This document shows, one piece after another, positions 15,064 through 23,845 of a DNA stretch of 64,000 nt. Source of the stretch: Acidaminobacter sp. (GTDB lineage Bacteria; Bacillota_A; Clostridia; Peptostreptococcales; Acidaminobacteraceae); the NCBI GenBank assembly GCA_009881125.1, contig WXFH01000023.1, forward strand, positions 1 through 64,000. The letters are read 5' to 3'. The translations under genes were made by a program, and so were the position numbers. The notes beneath the pieces are model-generated. The model worked only from the letters and a program-made list of their open reading frames with translations. It had not been told where the DNA came from and ran no database searches. The first letter of the stretch is position 1; each line of letters starts with the position of its first letter.

Positions 15064-17940
15064 TTATTCCACTCTGATTCTGCAATCCACCGCCATAAAT
15101 CTACCGCTGGAAGCATCCCAGGTGACCGGATTCAGGTCAATTTCCTGTATGCCGGGCAGTTCGCCAACCATGTCGCTGAAGCGCTTTACCATTTCCGCCA
15201 ATTCTTCAACCGGAACCTTGGCCTTCCCCCTGTATCCGTTTAAAAGCGGATAGGTCTTTAAGCTTTCAATCATACCTGCGGCTTGCTTCTGACACACCGG
15301 CATCAGCTTCACAGAGACATCCTGGAACAATTCCACCAGTGTACCACCTGCACCAACCACACAAAGGTGTCCAATCCCCGGCTCAAATTTTCCACCCAAG
15401 ATCACTTCATGAGTAATCTTCGCTTGCTCCTGGACCAATACAGCTTCTGCACCCTGGAAGGTATTAAATAATTCTTTGACCACCAGCCTCAATGCGGCTT
15501 CACTTTCAATGTTCAGGACGACACCGCCGGCATCCGACTTATGCAGCACTTCCGGATGCTCGATCTTTGCCACTACAGGAAAGTTCATGCCCTCAAGCTC
15601 CAGGATGTCCGGCGCAGTGATCCAGTGCCATCTTGGGGTTGGTATACCGTAGAGCTCCAAAAGTTTCATGGCCGCGTCGGAACGCAGATACCCGGTTTCA
15701 TAGCGGGACTGCATCAGCGGTCTGGCATGACGGCGATTAGCGCTGCCCCTTTCAACCAAAGGACTTCCCAGCTCGAACTCAGATGATGCGCCAACATTAA
15801 ACCTTCCCTCTTTCAAGGACATAGCTTGGAGCACATCCGCAACATTTTCCGGAAACTCAAGGCATGGAATCTGATGCTGATTCAACACCTTCCTAGCCGC
15901 AGCGCCCAAAGTCGGCCCAATAAAACAGCAAATTGCCGGCAAATCAAATGCTTTAATGACCGGGACCAAAGCTTCCGCGATCTTTCCTGTATCAATCGTC
16001 GCAGGCGGAACACAGATCACTGCAAGCGCATCATACATGCCGCTTTCCGCCATAGTTTCAAGTGCCTTCGCATAATGCTCCGGCGGCGCAGGCGCGACGA
16101 GATCTATTGGATTTGCCGTGGAGGCCTCAGGAAATAGAACTCTCGCCAAAGCATCTCGCTCCGCTGCCGGCAGCAGCGGCAGCTCAAAGCCGTGCATTGC
16201 CAGCCGGTCTGTAATCAGGATACCGGGTCCGCCCGCATTGGTGACAACCCCCACCCTTTTTCCGGTAAACGTCCTGGACTTGCTCAAGCTCATTGCAGTC
16301 AGATAAGCCATTTCGAGGGTTTCAACGCGAATCGCCCCCGCTTTTTCAAGAAGTGCCTCAATAGCCGCGTCACTTCCGGCAATACTGCCGGTGTGGGAAC
16401 TGGCCGCCGCAGCGCCGGCACTGCTTCGCCCGGATTTGACAACCACCACCGGTTTTGTTTTCGTCAACTCAGAGACCTGTTTAAAAAAGCTCTGGCCTTC
16501 GCCAATGGTCTCCAGATACAGCATCACGACTTTGGTGTATGGGTCATCCCTAAACTCGCCCAGCAGATCACTGGCGTCAATATCCATTTGATTTCCAAGG
16601 GACGCGATCTTGGAAAAGCCCATCCCCAAATTTTCCGCGTAGTCCAGCAGCGCTGCACCCAGCGCCCCGCTCTGCGTGATAAACGCAATGTTACCCGGCG
16701 TAGGCTGATGCTGAAGCATAGTGGCATTTAACGACACATCGGGATCGGTGTTCAAAACGCCCATGCAATTTGGCCCCAAGAGCCTCATGTTGTATCGATC
16801 CGTTATCGCCTTAAGCTTGCTCTCTTCAACTGCGCCCGCTTCACCGGTTTCCTTGAACCCAGCGCTGATGCAGACCACTGTTTTTACACCGAGCTTTCCG
16901 CACGCCTCTACTGCTTCAAGCACTGCCCCTGAAGGCGTTGTCACAACCGCAAGATCCGGTGCCTCAGGCAAAAGACCAACCCGTTCATAAGCCTTGACCC
17001 CTGTGACATCTTCACCGCTGCGGTTCACAGCGTAAAGCCCGCCGGTAAAACCCCCGTCCTGTATATTCGACAGAATCGCGTTGCCCAGTCCGCCTCGTGC
17101 TGAGGCGCCTATAACGACCACACTTTTCGGGGACAACATGGCATTTAAATCGCGCCGAAACTTCGGAATATTCTCAGACCAGCTCTCGACTTTTACGCCT
17201 GCCGGAACAGGATCGCCGCAATACAAGACGTGACCCGCCTCATCCATTCCAAAATTACCCTGTGCAATCTCCAGGATCACCCTTGCGCCCAAATGCCGCG
17301 AATGTTCATTGACAGCTTTTAACACCGCTTTGCGCAGCTGCTGGCTCTCCTCTGGTATCGAGTAATCAACCAAATGAGAAGGTGAACGCATGAGGAGCGG
17401 CCCGCCGTCAATTTCCGCTGTCGCCAGGTGGGCGCTTGAGCAAATTGTCTCCTGGCGCAAATGAAGGGTGTCACCGACACCATCGGCACCAGCAAAGAGA
17501 CGGTGGCCATAGGGCGCCACAGACAGATCCGCCGGATGAACGTTGACCATCCAGTAATGGTTCACAATGGCTTCCGTCGTGGCCCACACATAGCCCGCCA
17601 GCAGAATCAGATCCGCGCCAAAGGGCTCAATCAGCTTCGCGACCTCCTGATCATAGAGCGCGCGCACGCCGAGGTCACTTAAAGGCGCGTCGTGCTCACT
17701 GTGAAAAGCACGAAGATCCAGAGAAGCAAAGGCCATGCCGATGGTCTTGGCCATCTCAACCGCCTTCGAGTCCGGCTTGTCCGAAAAGACGCCAACAATC
17801 TCAAAGGGACACCCGCCATGGGTCTGCTCCATCTCTTTTTGAAGCTCATAGACTTTCCAAAGGGTATTGCCGCTTCCAGATGCGAAGCCGAGCACCTTTA
17901 ATTTCCCGTGAACCGGGTTATGAATAAGTTTATTTTTCAT
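15064..17940 (-). CDS. Fusion of PurN-like formyltransferase domain with ADP-forming acyl-CoA synthetase
   Basis: A 958-residue protein. Residues 14-230 form a glycinamide-ribonucleotide-transformylase-like domain: GFASGSGNTLWKV (phosphate loop), LILLAGYVWA, NVHPADL with the catalytic Asn133 and His135, and EIDGGPLL with the catalytic Asp178; all three residues of the PurN triad are kept. Residues 266-720 are the alpha part of an ADP-forming acyl-CoA synthetase: PKSVVVIGASARGGLGNAIL (CoA binding), NAGGPGILITD, and SSHTGSIAGSDAA with phosphorylated His516. Residues 745-958 are the ATP-grasp beta part with LHKSDAGGVVLN (His800). Such synthetases make ATP from acyl-CoA in amino-acid fermentation. 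The formyl domain suggests a folate one-carbon or formyl group as substrate; that is inference. It lies downstream of an NSS carrier, an aminotransferase and a DRE-TIM enzyme. Confidence 0.88.
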   Translation of the reverse strand: MKNKLIHNPVHGKLKVLGFASGSGNTLWKVYELQKEMEQTHGGCPFEIVGVFSDKPDSKAVEMAKTIGMAFASLDLRAFHSEHDAPLSDLGVRALYDQEVAKLIEPFGADLILLAGYVWATTEAIVNHYWMVNVHPADLSVAPYGHRLFAGADGVGDTLHLRQETICSSAHLATAEIDGGPLLMRSPSHLVDYSIPEESQQLRKAVLKAVNEHSRHLGARVILEIAQGNFGMDEAGHVLYCGDPVPAGVKVESWSENIPKFRRDLNAMLSPKSVVVIGASARGGLGNAILSNIQDGGFTGGLYAVNRSGEDVTGVKAYERVGLLPEAPDLAVVTTPSGAVLEAVEACGKLGVKTVVCISAGFKETGEAGAVEESKLKAITDRYNMRLLGPNCMGVLNTDPDVSLNATMLQHQPTPGNIAFITQSGALGAALLDYAENLGMGFSKIASLGNQMDIDASDLLGEFRDDPYTKVVMLYLETIGEGQSFFKQVSELTKTKPVVVVKSGRSSAGAAAASSHTGSIAGSDAAIEALLEKAGAIRVETLEMAYLTAMSLSKSRTFTGKRVGVVTNAGGPGILITDRLAMHGFELPLLPAAERDALARVLFPEASTANPIDLVAPAPPEHYAKALETMAESGMYDALAVICVPPATIDTGKIAEALVPVIKAFDLPAICCFIGPTLGAAARKVLNQHQIPCLEFPENVADVLQAMSLKEGRFNVGASSEFELGSPLVERGSANRRHARPLMQSRYETGYLRSDAAMKLLELYGIPTPRWHWITAPDILELEGMNFPVVAKIEHPEVLHKSDAGGVVLNIESEAALRLVVKELFNTFQGAEAVLVQEQAKITHEVILGGKFEPGIGHLCVVGAGGTLVELFQDVSVKLMPVCQKQAAGMIESLKTYPLLNGYRGKAKVPVEELAEMVKRFSDMVGELPGIQEIDLNPVTWDASSGRFMAVDCRIRVE
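17736..17746 (-). repeat. GACCATCGGCA 11-mer inside the fusion gene
   Basis: Exact copy within the formyltransferase part of the 15064-17940 gene. Confidence 0.5.
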
Positions 17941-17983
17941 GATAGATGACCTCCGTCAGGCACAAAGTTGCGCTTTTACCTAT

Positions 17984-18020
17984 GAAAAGGGCGGGAGTCG
18001 TAATGCAGGCCACTCCCGCC
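17984..18020 (-). terminator. Terminator after the NSS symporter gene
   Basis: Read leftwards, GGCGGGAGT pairs with ACTCCCGCC and is followed by CTTTTC. It separates the symporter from the synthetase fusion, which is then either reached by read-through or has its own weak promoter. Confidence 0.8.
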
Positions 18021-18042
18021 GGATTCATGAGTGTTGTTCAGA

Positions 18043-19425
18043 CTAGATTTTCAGGATACCGAGATTGGAAAGGAAAATCAGAACCACCGTTACCGGTACA
18101 ACGTATTTCACAACAGGGAACCAAGCTTTAACGATTGTGCCTTTGATCTCGCCATTATTGGAGATTTCAGCAACAGCGTCTTTTTCACCCCAGAACCATC
18201 CCACCAGGATCGCTGCGGCTAAGCCGCCAAGCGGCAGTGAAATATTTGAGCCGAAGTAGTCAAAGAGATCAAAGACCCCTTTGCCAAAGAGTGTGAAGTC
18301 ACTCCAGATCCCAAAGCTGAAAGAAACTGCAATACCCATGACGTAAGCGATTGCACCGACCAAAAGCGCCGCTTTGGTTCTGGCCATCTTACGCGTTTCA
18401 ATTAAATAGGAAACTGGCATTTCCAAAATGGAGATGGAGGAAGTCAAGCATGCAATGGCCAAAAGGACGAAGAACATAAAGGAGAAAATTGATCCGAGCG
18501 GCATCTGGGCAAAGACAGCCGGCAGCGTGATGAAGACGAGACCCGGTCCGGCACCCGGTTCAAGACCAAAGGAGAAGACGGCCGGAAAAATAATCAAGCC
18601 TGCGAGCAACGCTACAGAGGTATCCATCAAAGCAACGATAATGGAGGTCTTAGGCAAATTTTCGTGTTTGCCTAAATAGCTCGCGTATGTCACCATACCG
18701 GACATACCAACGCTCATACTGAAGAACACTTGACCGAGGGCTGCAATCCAGACACCGCCTGTAATCTTGGAAAGATCCGGCGTAAGATACCATTTGATGC
18801 CTTCCCAGGCGCCAGGCAGTGTCAAGGCGCGAATAACGAGGATAATCAGCAGAACGAACAGCATTGGCATCATAATTTTTGTCGATTTTTCAATGCCTTG
18901 TGAGACGCCTTTGATAATGATACCCACTGTCAAGGCCATAAAGATCCCATGGTACATGAGCGGCTTAACAGGATCCGAAATGAAAGCGCCAAAGAAATTG
19001 CCGATCTGATCAGGCGCTAACCCATTGAGCCCGAAGAAGGATTGAATGGAGTAGTAAACAGTCCAACCGCTGACAACGGAATAATAAGACAGGAAGATAA
19101 ACGCTGAGAAGAACCCAAGAAACCCAATCCATTTCGCGCCTTTTCGAATTTTTGCGTAGCTTTCAATAGCATTGGTCTTACCATTTCTGCCAATTGCAAA
19201 TTCGACTAATAGCAAGCTGGCGCCTACAAAAAGGACACAGATCAAGTATAAAAGTACAAAAGCGCCTCCACCGTTTGTTCCTGTCATATATGGGAATCTC
19301 CATATATTCCCCAGTCCGACTGCCGAACCTGCTGCCGCGAAAATAAATCCGAGTTGTGATTTGAACTGATCCCTTGGTTTTTGATCTTGAATTCTTTCTG
19401 CTGATACTCTGGATTCCACCGCCAT
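18043..19425 (-). CDS. Sodium-dependent amino-acid symporter, NSS (SNF) family
   Basis: About 460 residues with eleven or twelve helices. SQLGFIFAAAGSAVGLGNIWRFPYMTG at the N-terminus is the NSS signature with the unwound TM1 sodium and substrate site (GSAVGLGNIWRFP). GGGAFVLLYLICVLFVG is TM2. Bacterial relatives (LeuT, TnaT, MhsT) import neutral or aromatic amino acids with sodium. GGGAGG lies eight bases before the ATG at 19425; the frame extends to 19461. It follows the aminotransferase by about 50 bases and is read in the same direction, so it most likely supplies that enzyme's substrate. Confidence 0.92.
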   Translation of the reverse strand: MAVESRVSAERIQDQKPRDQFKSQLGFIFAAAGSAVGLGNIWRFPYMTGTNGGGAFVLLYLICVLFVGASLLLVEFAIGRNGKTNAIESYAKIRKGAKWIGFLGFFSAFIFLSYYSVVSGWTVYYSIQSFFGLNGLAPDQIGNFFGAFISDPVKPLMYHGIFMALTVGIIIKGVSQGIEKSTKIMMPMLFVLLIILVIRALTLPGAWEGIKWYLTPDLSKITGGVWIAALGQVFFSMSVGMSGMVTYASYLGKHENLPKTSIIVALMDTSVALLAGLIIFPAVFSFGLEPGAGPGLVFITLPAVFAQMPLGSIFSFMFFVLLAIACLTSSISILEMPVSYLIETRKMARTKAALLVGAIAYVMGIAVSFSFGIWSDFTLFGKGVFDLFDYFGSNISLPLGGLAAAILVGWFWGEKDAVAEISNNGEIKGTIVKAWFPVVKYVVPVTVVLIFLSNLGILKI

Positions 19426-19473
19426 GGTTAGATCCTCCCTAATTGGAATAGTGTGTTTCAAAAAGGAATATTA

Positions 19474-20631
19474 TTATTTCCCCAAAACCGCTTCTATTCT
19501 GTCAAACGCCTCTGCCATCTGTTCATTTGGGATAGTACAGGAGATTCGGATAAAATTGTCGCTGTTCGGTCCAAAAGAGATCCCGGGAATCGTGATCACT
19601 TTCGCTTCTTCCAATAACTTCATGCCAAGTGCCATGGAGGTCATTCCGGTTTTCTCTATGTTCGCGAACAGGTAGAAAGCGCCTCTCGGTTTCACGCAGG
19701 ATAAGCCTTTAATCTGATTGATGCGTTTGTGTGCATAGTCAACGCGATCTTTATAAATTTCCACCATTTCCCTGACTTGAGTTTCACAGTTTTTCAGGGC
19801 GTAGAGGGCTGCCTTCTGAGAAACGGAATTCATACACATGGTGGTGCCAATATTGATGATCTTCATGGTGTCTATGACCTTTTTCGGCCCTATGGCATAC
19901 CCTATCCGCCAACCGCACATTGCGTAGGTTTTAGAAAACCCGGCAATTGTAAAGGTACGTTCTTTCATATCCGGCAGCGTCGCGAAACAGATATGCTCGC
20001 CCTCGTAGATAAAGGCTTCATAAATTTCATCCGAGATCAGGATGAGATCGTGTTTCTTGATGACATCACAGATTTTCAAAGCCTCTTCCATCCCTATGAC
20101 AGCCCCTGTTGGATTGCCCGGTGAATTGAGCATGACAATTTTGGTCTTAGGGGTTATGCAGGACTCAAGCAGTTCGGCAGTCATGTTGAATGCATCTTCT
20201 TCTTTTAGCGGTACAGGTACCGGTACACCATAGACATAGTCGATAGCCTGCATGTAAGGTGTAAAGCACGGATCCGGAACAATGACTTCATCTCCGGGAT
20301 TTATCAGGGCCTGAAGTATCATGTAGATCGCTTGCGTGGCCCCTGCGCCAATGATGACTTCCTCCGGAGAGGATTCCAGTCCGTATTTGTCTCTCCAGTA
20401 ATCTGAAATGGCTGAGCGAAGATCCTGAAAGCCATTGACTGGCGGATAATGGGTGAAGCCGGCCTTGGCAGCTTCCGCTGCCGCCTCTACAATGCTGGGA
20501 TGCGTATGGGCGTCAGGTTCGCCTATCCCAAGACTTATAAGGCCTGTATGTTTTGATGCCGCTTCAAACATTTGAAGCATAGGTGATGGCTGGACGGTCT
20601 TAAAAAGATTGGACAATGCTATGTCTTTCAT
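19474..20631 (-). CDS. PLP-dependent aminotransferase, class I/II
   Basis: 385 residues, fold type I. GAGATQAIYMILQAL is the cofactor phosphate region, NSPGNPTGAV the conserved Asn segment, SDEIYEAFIYEG the Asp that contacts the pyridine nitrogen, SKTYAMCGWRIGY carries Lys234 (Schiff base), and NFIRISC carries the carboxylate-binding Arg. It resembles aspartate or aromatic aminotransferases of the PatA type. AGGAGG precedes the ATG. It begins 11 bases after the DRE-TIM gene ends, so the two are co-transcribed and probably act in sequence: transamination giving a 2-oxo acid. Confidence 0.92.
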   Translation of the reverse strand: MKDIALSNLFKTVQPSPMLQMFEAASKHTGLISLGIGEPDAHTHPSIVEAAAEAAKAGFTHYPPVNGFQDLRSAISDYWRDKYGLESSPEEVIIGAGATQAIYMILQALINPGDEVIVPDPCFTPYMQAIDYVYGVPVPVPLKEEDAFNMTAELLESCITPKTKIVMLNSPGNPTGAVIGMEEALKICDVIKKHDLILISDEIYEAFIYEGEHICFATLPDMKERTFTIAGFSKTYAMCGWRIGYAIGPKKVIDTMKIINIGTTMCMNSVSQKAALYALKNCETQVREMVEIYKDRVDYAHKRINQIKGLSCVKPRGAFYLFANIEKTGMTSMALGMKLLEEAKVITIPGISFGPNSDNFIRISCTIPNEQMAEAFDRIEAVLGK

Positions 20632-20642
20632 GTCACGACCTC

Positions 20643-21851
20643 CTAAAAGCTTTTTGTCAGCTCAATGAATTCTTCCGGTGTCAAGTCGCGTTTTAAAGAC
20701 AATGAGAGATCCTTGACTTTGCCGAGCAAATCCTGTTCCTGCTCTTCAGACAGTGCAATGTTGTTTTCCTGGATCCAGGTTTTAATATTGTCTTTGCCGC
20801 TTTTCTTCCCAAGATACAGCTTAGGCTCGGATTGACCGGTCATGCTCCAGTGATAAGGGAGCATAGCCAGTGGCTCTTCATTTTTGCAGTTGACCCAGAG
20901 ACTTGAAGGCATTCCTGTTTCCCAGCCAAAAATTCTATCTCCGACAACAGGTCTGGTAGGCGGTACTGCGAACCTGGTATAGTCGGCGACCGTACTCGAC
21001 AGTGATTTAAGCTGATCCAGCTCAATGCCGGTGTCATAGCCATACAAGACTTTCAGCGAAAGCGCCAGAGGTTCGAGGGCGACGCTGCCCGAACGCTCTC
21101 CAATACCATTGACTGTGACGTGAGCAACCTCAGCACCTGCGGCAAGCCCGGCAATTGTCGAAGCGACACCCAGACCAAAGTCATCATGGAAGTGAACTTC
21201 AATTGGAACACTAAATTCGCTTTTTAGCTTTCTCACCGTGTAGGCAGCGCCTTCCGGTGAAAAGCATCCAAAGGTATCCACGAGGGCCAAGGCATCCATA
21301 TGCCCGCCTTCAGAAATCTGATGCACTGCGTCAATCAGAAAATCCAGGCTCGCTCTGGAGGAGTCCGCCGGGAAAAATGTGACATAGAGACCTTCTTCCC
21401 TTGCTGCCTGAGTCGCTTCAATGGCGGCTTTTATAGCTCTTTCTGCCGTCCAGCGTTTGCCGTATTTAAGTAAGTGCTCACTGCCGGGAATCTCTGCCAA
21501 GACGTGGGAAACGCCGCACTCTCTGGCCAGCTTCATATCCTCGGGTGTGTTTCTCACAAAGGCAAAGATCTTGGGACCGAGGTTAAGAGAGGCAATTTCT
21601 TTAATGGCATCCGCGTCTTCTTTGGAGGCTGCCGGCGTACCTGCCTCAATTCTGTGGACGCCTGCCAAGGCAAGCTTCTTGGCAATTTCGACTTTTTCCT
21701 TTCGCGTGAGAATGATGCCTGGCTGTTGCTCACCGTCTCTCAAGGTCGTATCCAGAATTTCAATTTTTTTGGGGAATTCGTAACCTTTTAAGACGTCTGC
21801 TGCGAAGTTTGACTGACTGACCCACCATTTTCCGTCTTCCTTGTAGCCCAT
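20643..21851 (-). CDS. DRE-TIM acyltransferase/lyase related to isopropylmalate and homocitrate synthases
   Basis: 402 residues. EILDTTLRDGEQQPGI at 31-46 carries the metal-binding Asp34 and the DRE-type Arg/Asp; EVHFHDDFGLG carries His220 and His222 (metal ligands); VNGIGERSGSVALE is the second family signature. Such enzymes condense acetyl-CoA with a 2-oxo acid (LeuA, NifV, CimA, Re-citrate synthase) or cleave the product. The protein lacks the LeuA C-terminal allosteric domain (LeuA has about 510 residues), so its length fits NifV-like enzymes. No leuBCD or nif genes are nearby; instead it sits with an aminotransferase and an amino-acid importer, implying catabolism. Substrate unknown. GGGAGG precedes the ATG. 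Confidence 0.85.
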   Translation of the reverse strand: MGYKEDGKWWVSQSNFAADVLKGYEFPKKIEILDTTLRDGEQQPGIILTRKEKVEIAKKLALAGVHRIEAGTPAASKEDADAIKEIASLNLGPKIFAFVRNTPEDMKLARECGVSHVLAEIPGSEHLLKYGKRWTAERAIKAAIEATQAAREEGLYVTFFPADSSRASLDFLIDAVHQISEGGHMDALALVDTFGCFSPEGAAYTVRKLKSEFSVPIEVHFHDDFGLGVASTIAGLAAGAEVAHVTVNGIGERSGSVALEPLALSLKVLYGYDTGIELDQLKSLSSTVADYTRFAVPPTRPVVGDRIFGWETGMPSSLWVNCKNEEPLAMLPYHWSMTGQSEPKLYLGKKSGKDNIKTWIQENNIALSEEQEQDLLGKVKDLSLSLKRDLTPEEFIELTKSF

Positions 21852-21940
21852 AATAGCCTCCCTTTTTTCATGCTTGATTAAGTGAAGGGTAACCTTTTTT
21901 TCTCAACCTTGTTATGTATGTTGGCAATCTTTCGAAATTA

Positions 21941-21969
21941 ATGTAACACCATTTTATCATCCTTGTCAA
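21941..21969 (-). promoter_or_regulatory. Putative promoter of the minus-strand amino-acid operon
   Basis: Read on the minus strand, TTGACA (21964-21969), a 17-base spacer and TTACAT (21941-21946), about 90 bases before the DRE-TIM start. Confidence 0.5.
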
Positions 21970-22004
21970 TAGTTTTTTAATAGTTGGTGTATGCATATTT
22001 TTTC

Positions 22005-22039
22005 TTATCAATTTTCAGTACATTGTTGTATAATACAAC
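22005..22039 (+). promoter_or_regulatory. Promoter of the MerR-XRE-cupin regulator with embedded palindrome
   Basis: TTATCA (22005-22010), an 18-base spacer and TATAAT (22029-22034). The -10 is inside a perfect palindrome, GTTGTATAATACAAC (22025-22039), an apt operator for autoregulation and, with the divergent promoter 55 bases away, for control of the operon. Confidence 0.65.
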
Positions 22040-22065
22040 TACATAATGAGTGTTGGAGGACTGAC

Positions 22066-22914
22066 ATGACAAACAAGTCTGAGAATAATGCCGAACTCTA
22101 TTTCAGTATCAATGAAGTTGCCAAGCTTTTAAGCGTCGTTCCTGCCACCATCCGCAACTGGGAAAAACAAGGATTTTTCGTTGCAAAGCGCAGCTCGAAC
22201 GCTTACAGAATCTACAGTTTAGAAGATATTGAGACGTTAAGGAAAATTAAGCAGTACTCCATAGATGATAAAATGGGTTCCAAAGCTATAAAAAGTTTAC
22301 TCATGACTCAGGCATCTCTTCCTCCGCTGATTGTAGGTACGGATGCTTACGACGCAGCTCCTGCGCCCAGTCGTAAACTCATAGGCGGCAAATGGAAGCT
22401 GTATAGAGACAAGCTGAATCTGACTCTCGAGGAAGTCGCCACCCAGGTTGGTATTTCAACCTCCTATCTAAGCAAAATTGAGAATGGGCAGGCGAATATT
22501 TCCTACGAGATCCTGGAGCGACTTGCGACTTTCTATGGGGAAAGTGTCCTGCATTTTTTTGAACCGGAAGAAGAGAACAGAACCCTCGTCGAAAAAGGTA
22601 CCGGTGAACCGGTCCAGGCGGGCATTCCCGGTGTCACACTTGAATCTTTGATTTCGCAGAGGGAACACGTCCTCTTCCCTATGATGTTCTACGTCGAACC
22701 CGGTGCCGGCGCGCCGGAGACCCATCAGCATCACGGAGAAGAATTCATTTATGTGGTAAACGGCACCTTTAGAGTCACCCTGAACTATTCGGATGTCTAT
22801 GATATGAAAACCGGAGACTCCATGTACTTTAAATCCACTGAGTTCCACAACTGGACAAATCCAGGCAAAAAAACATCGCAGATCCTGTGGGTCCACTCCC
22901 CTGTGGAACGGTAA
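22066..22914 (+). CDS. Three-domain regulator: MerR HTH, XRE HTH and cupin
   Basis: 282 residues. Residues 11-75 are a MerR-type winged helix (YFSINEVAKLLSVVPATIRNW, then RIYSLEDIETLRKI). Residues 110-166 are a Cro/XRE helix-turn-helix (LTLEEVATQVGISTSYLSKIENGQANIS). Residues 205-275 are a cupin with likely metal or ligand residues His220, His222, His223 and Glu225/226 and a later His261. XRE-cupin proteins are common repressors of amino-acid and polyamine catabolism; an added MerR domain is uncommon. The start is the ATG at 22066, six bases after GGAGG. Divergent from the amino-acid operon, it is its likely regulator, with the cupin sensing the substrate or an intermediate. Confidence 0.9.
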   Translation: MTNKSENNAELYFSINEVAKLLSVVPATIRNWEKQGFFVAKRSSNAYRIYSLEDIETLRKIKQYSIDDKMGSKAIKSLLMTQASLPPLIVGTDAYDAAPAPSRKLIGGKWKLYRDKLNLTLEEVATQVGISTSYLSKIENGQANISYEILERLATFYGESVLHFFEPEEENRTLVEKGTGEPVQAGIPGVTLESLISQREHVLFPMMFYVEPGAGAPETHQHHGEEFIYVVNGTFRVTLNYSDVYDMKTGDSMYFKSTEFHNWTNPGKKTSQILWVHSPVER

Positions 22915-22934
22915 AATAACTTCATTCAAGGACA

Positions 22935-22996
22935 AAAAAGCGTTAAGAAATCCGGACCGTTTACACAAAGGTCCTGAATTCTTAACGCTTATTTTA
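22935..22996 (+). terminator. Terminator after the MerR-XRE-cupin gene
   Basis: GCGTTAAGAA at 22940-22949 pairs with TTCTTAACGC at 22979-22988, with an inner GGACC/GGTCC pairing, followed by TTATTTT. Confidence 0.85.
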
Positions 22997-23054
22997 TGCC
23001 AGAAGCTGACGCTTATTAAATTTACAAAACGCTTTGACTCAAAACCAGGTGTCC

Positions 23055-23127
23055 GAAACTGGGTGTCTGACACCCGGTTTCATCATCCACAAAACTCGGT
23101 GGAACTCGGTGTCAGACACCCAGTTCC
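23055..23127. repeat. Two GTGTCWGACAC palindromes beyond phoU
   Basis: Palindromes at 23055-23081 (GAAAC outer arms) and 23101-23127 (GGAAC arms). The second ends three bases from the phoU stop codon, on its 3' side. Confidence 0.85.
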
Positions 23128-23130
23128 ACA

Positions 23131-23778
23131 CTAAAGCTTCACATTCTCCCCAGTCATCATCAGGATCACACGCTCACAGATATTGGTGGCATGGTCCGCA
23201 ATCCGCTCGAGATAGCGCCCCACCAGAATCAACCCAATAATCTGATCCTCCTGATTCTCCCGGATCTTGATCAGATGAAGCAGTTCTCTGTAAATCTCTT
23301 CGTACAGCGTGTCGACTTCATCATCTTTTCGCGCCGTGGCATACGCCAATTCTATATCGTGCTGGAAGTAAGCCCTGAGACTGGCCTCCAGCATCTCCCG
23401 CACTTTCTTCTCCATGATGGGGAGCCTTTCGAGCGGCTTGACCAGCTCATATTTTCCAAGGCTGATAACGACTTCCGCAATATTACAGCTGTAATCACCA
23501 ACACGCTCCAGATCCGTCACAATCTTGATAATGCTGACCATTTGCCTCAAATCAGAGGCCAGCGGGCTCTGGGTAGCAGCGAGAGTTATGCACAAATTCT
23601 CAATTTCCTTTTCGAGTTTATTGATTTCAGGGTCCTGAGCCAGAATCTGCTTAGCGATACGCGCGTCCTGCCGGACAAAGGCCTCCATAGCCTGTCCAAT
23701 GCTCCCTGCCGATAGTCGGCTCATATACTCAACTTTGCTGTGGATCTCCCTGATTCTATCCTCCATTTGCTCTCTCAT
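23131..23778 (-). CDS. phoU: Phosphate-transport regulator PhoU
   Basis: 215 residues, all helical, formed of two PhoU repeats: DLRQMVSIIKIVTDLERVGDYSCNIAEV in the first and IGLILVGRYLERIADHATNICE in the second; both carry the E/D-rich metal-cluster motif (ExxxD...ERxxDH). PhoU represses the Pho two-component system when phosphate enters through PstSCAB. GGAGG lies upstream of the ATG. It is the last gene of the pst operon, 67 bases after pstB, and a dispersed palindrome sits three bases after its stop. Confidence 0.95.
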   Translation of the reverse strand: MREQMEDRIREIHSKVEYMSRLSAGSIGQAMEAFVRQDARIAKQILAQDPEINKLEKEIENLCITLAATQSPLASDLRQMVSIIKIVTDLERVGDYSCNIAEVVISLGKYELVKPLERLPIMEKKVREMLEASLRAYFQHDIELAYATARKDDEVDTLYEEIYRELLHLIKIRENQEDQIIGLILVGRYLERIADHATNICERVILMMTGENVKL

Positions 23779-23845
23779 GAGCGCGTCTTCCTCCTCATTG
23801 AACGGGTGGGACTCACCCTCCCTGCGAACCGCTCACGTGCCAGAT

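Noticed and set aside
20643..21851. Leucine-biosynthetic leuA
   Set aside because: The protein lacks the C-terminal regulatory domain, has no leuBCD neighbours, and lies with an amino-acid importer and an aminotransferase.
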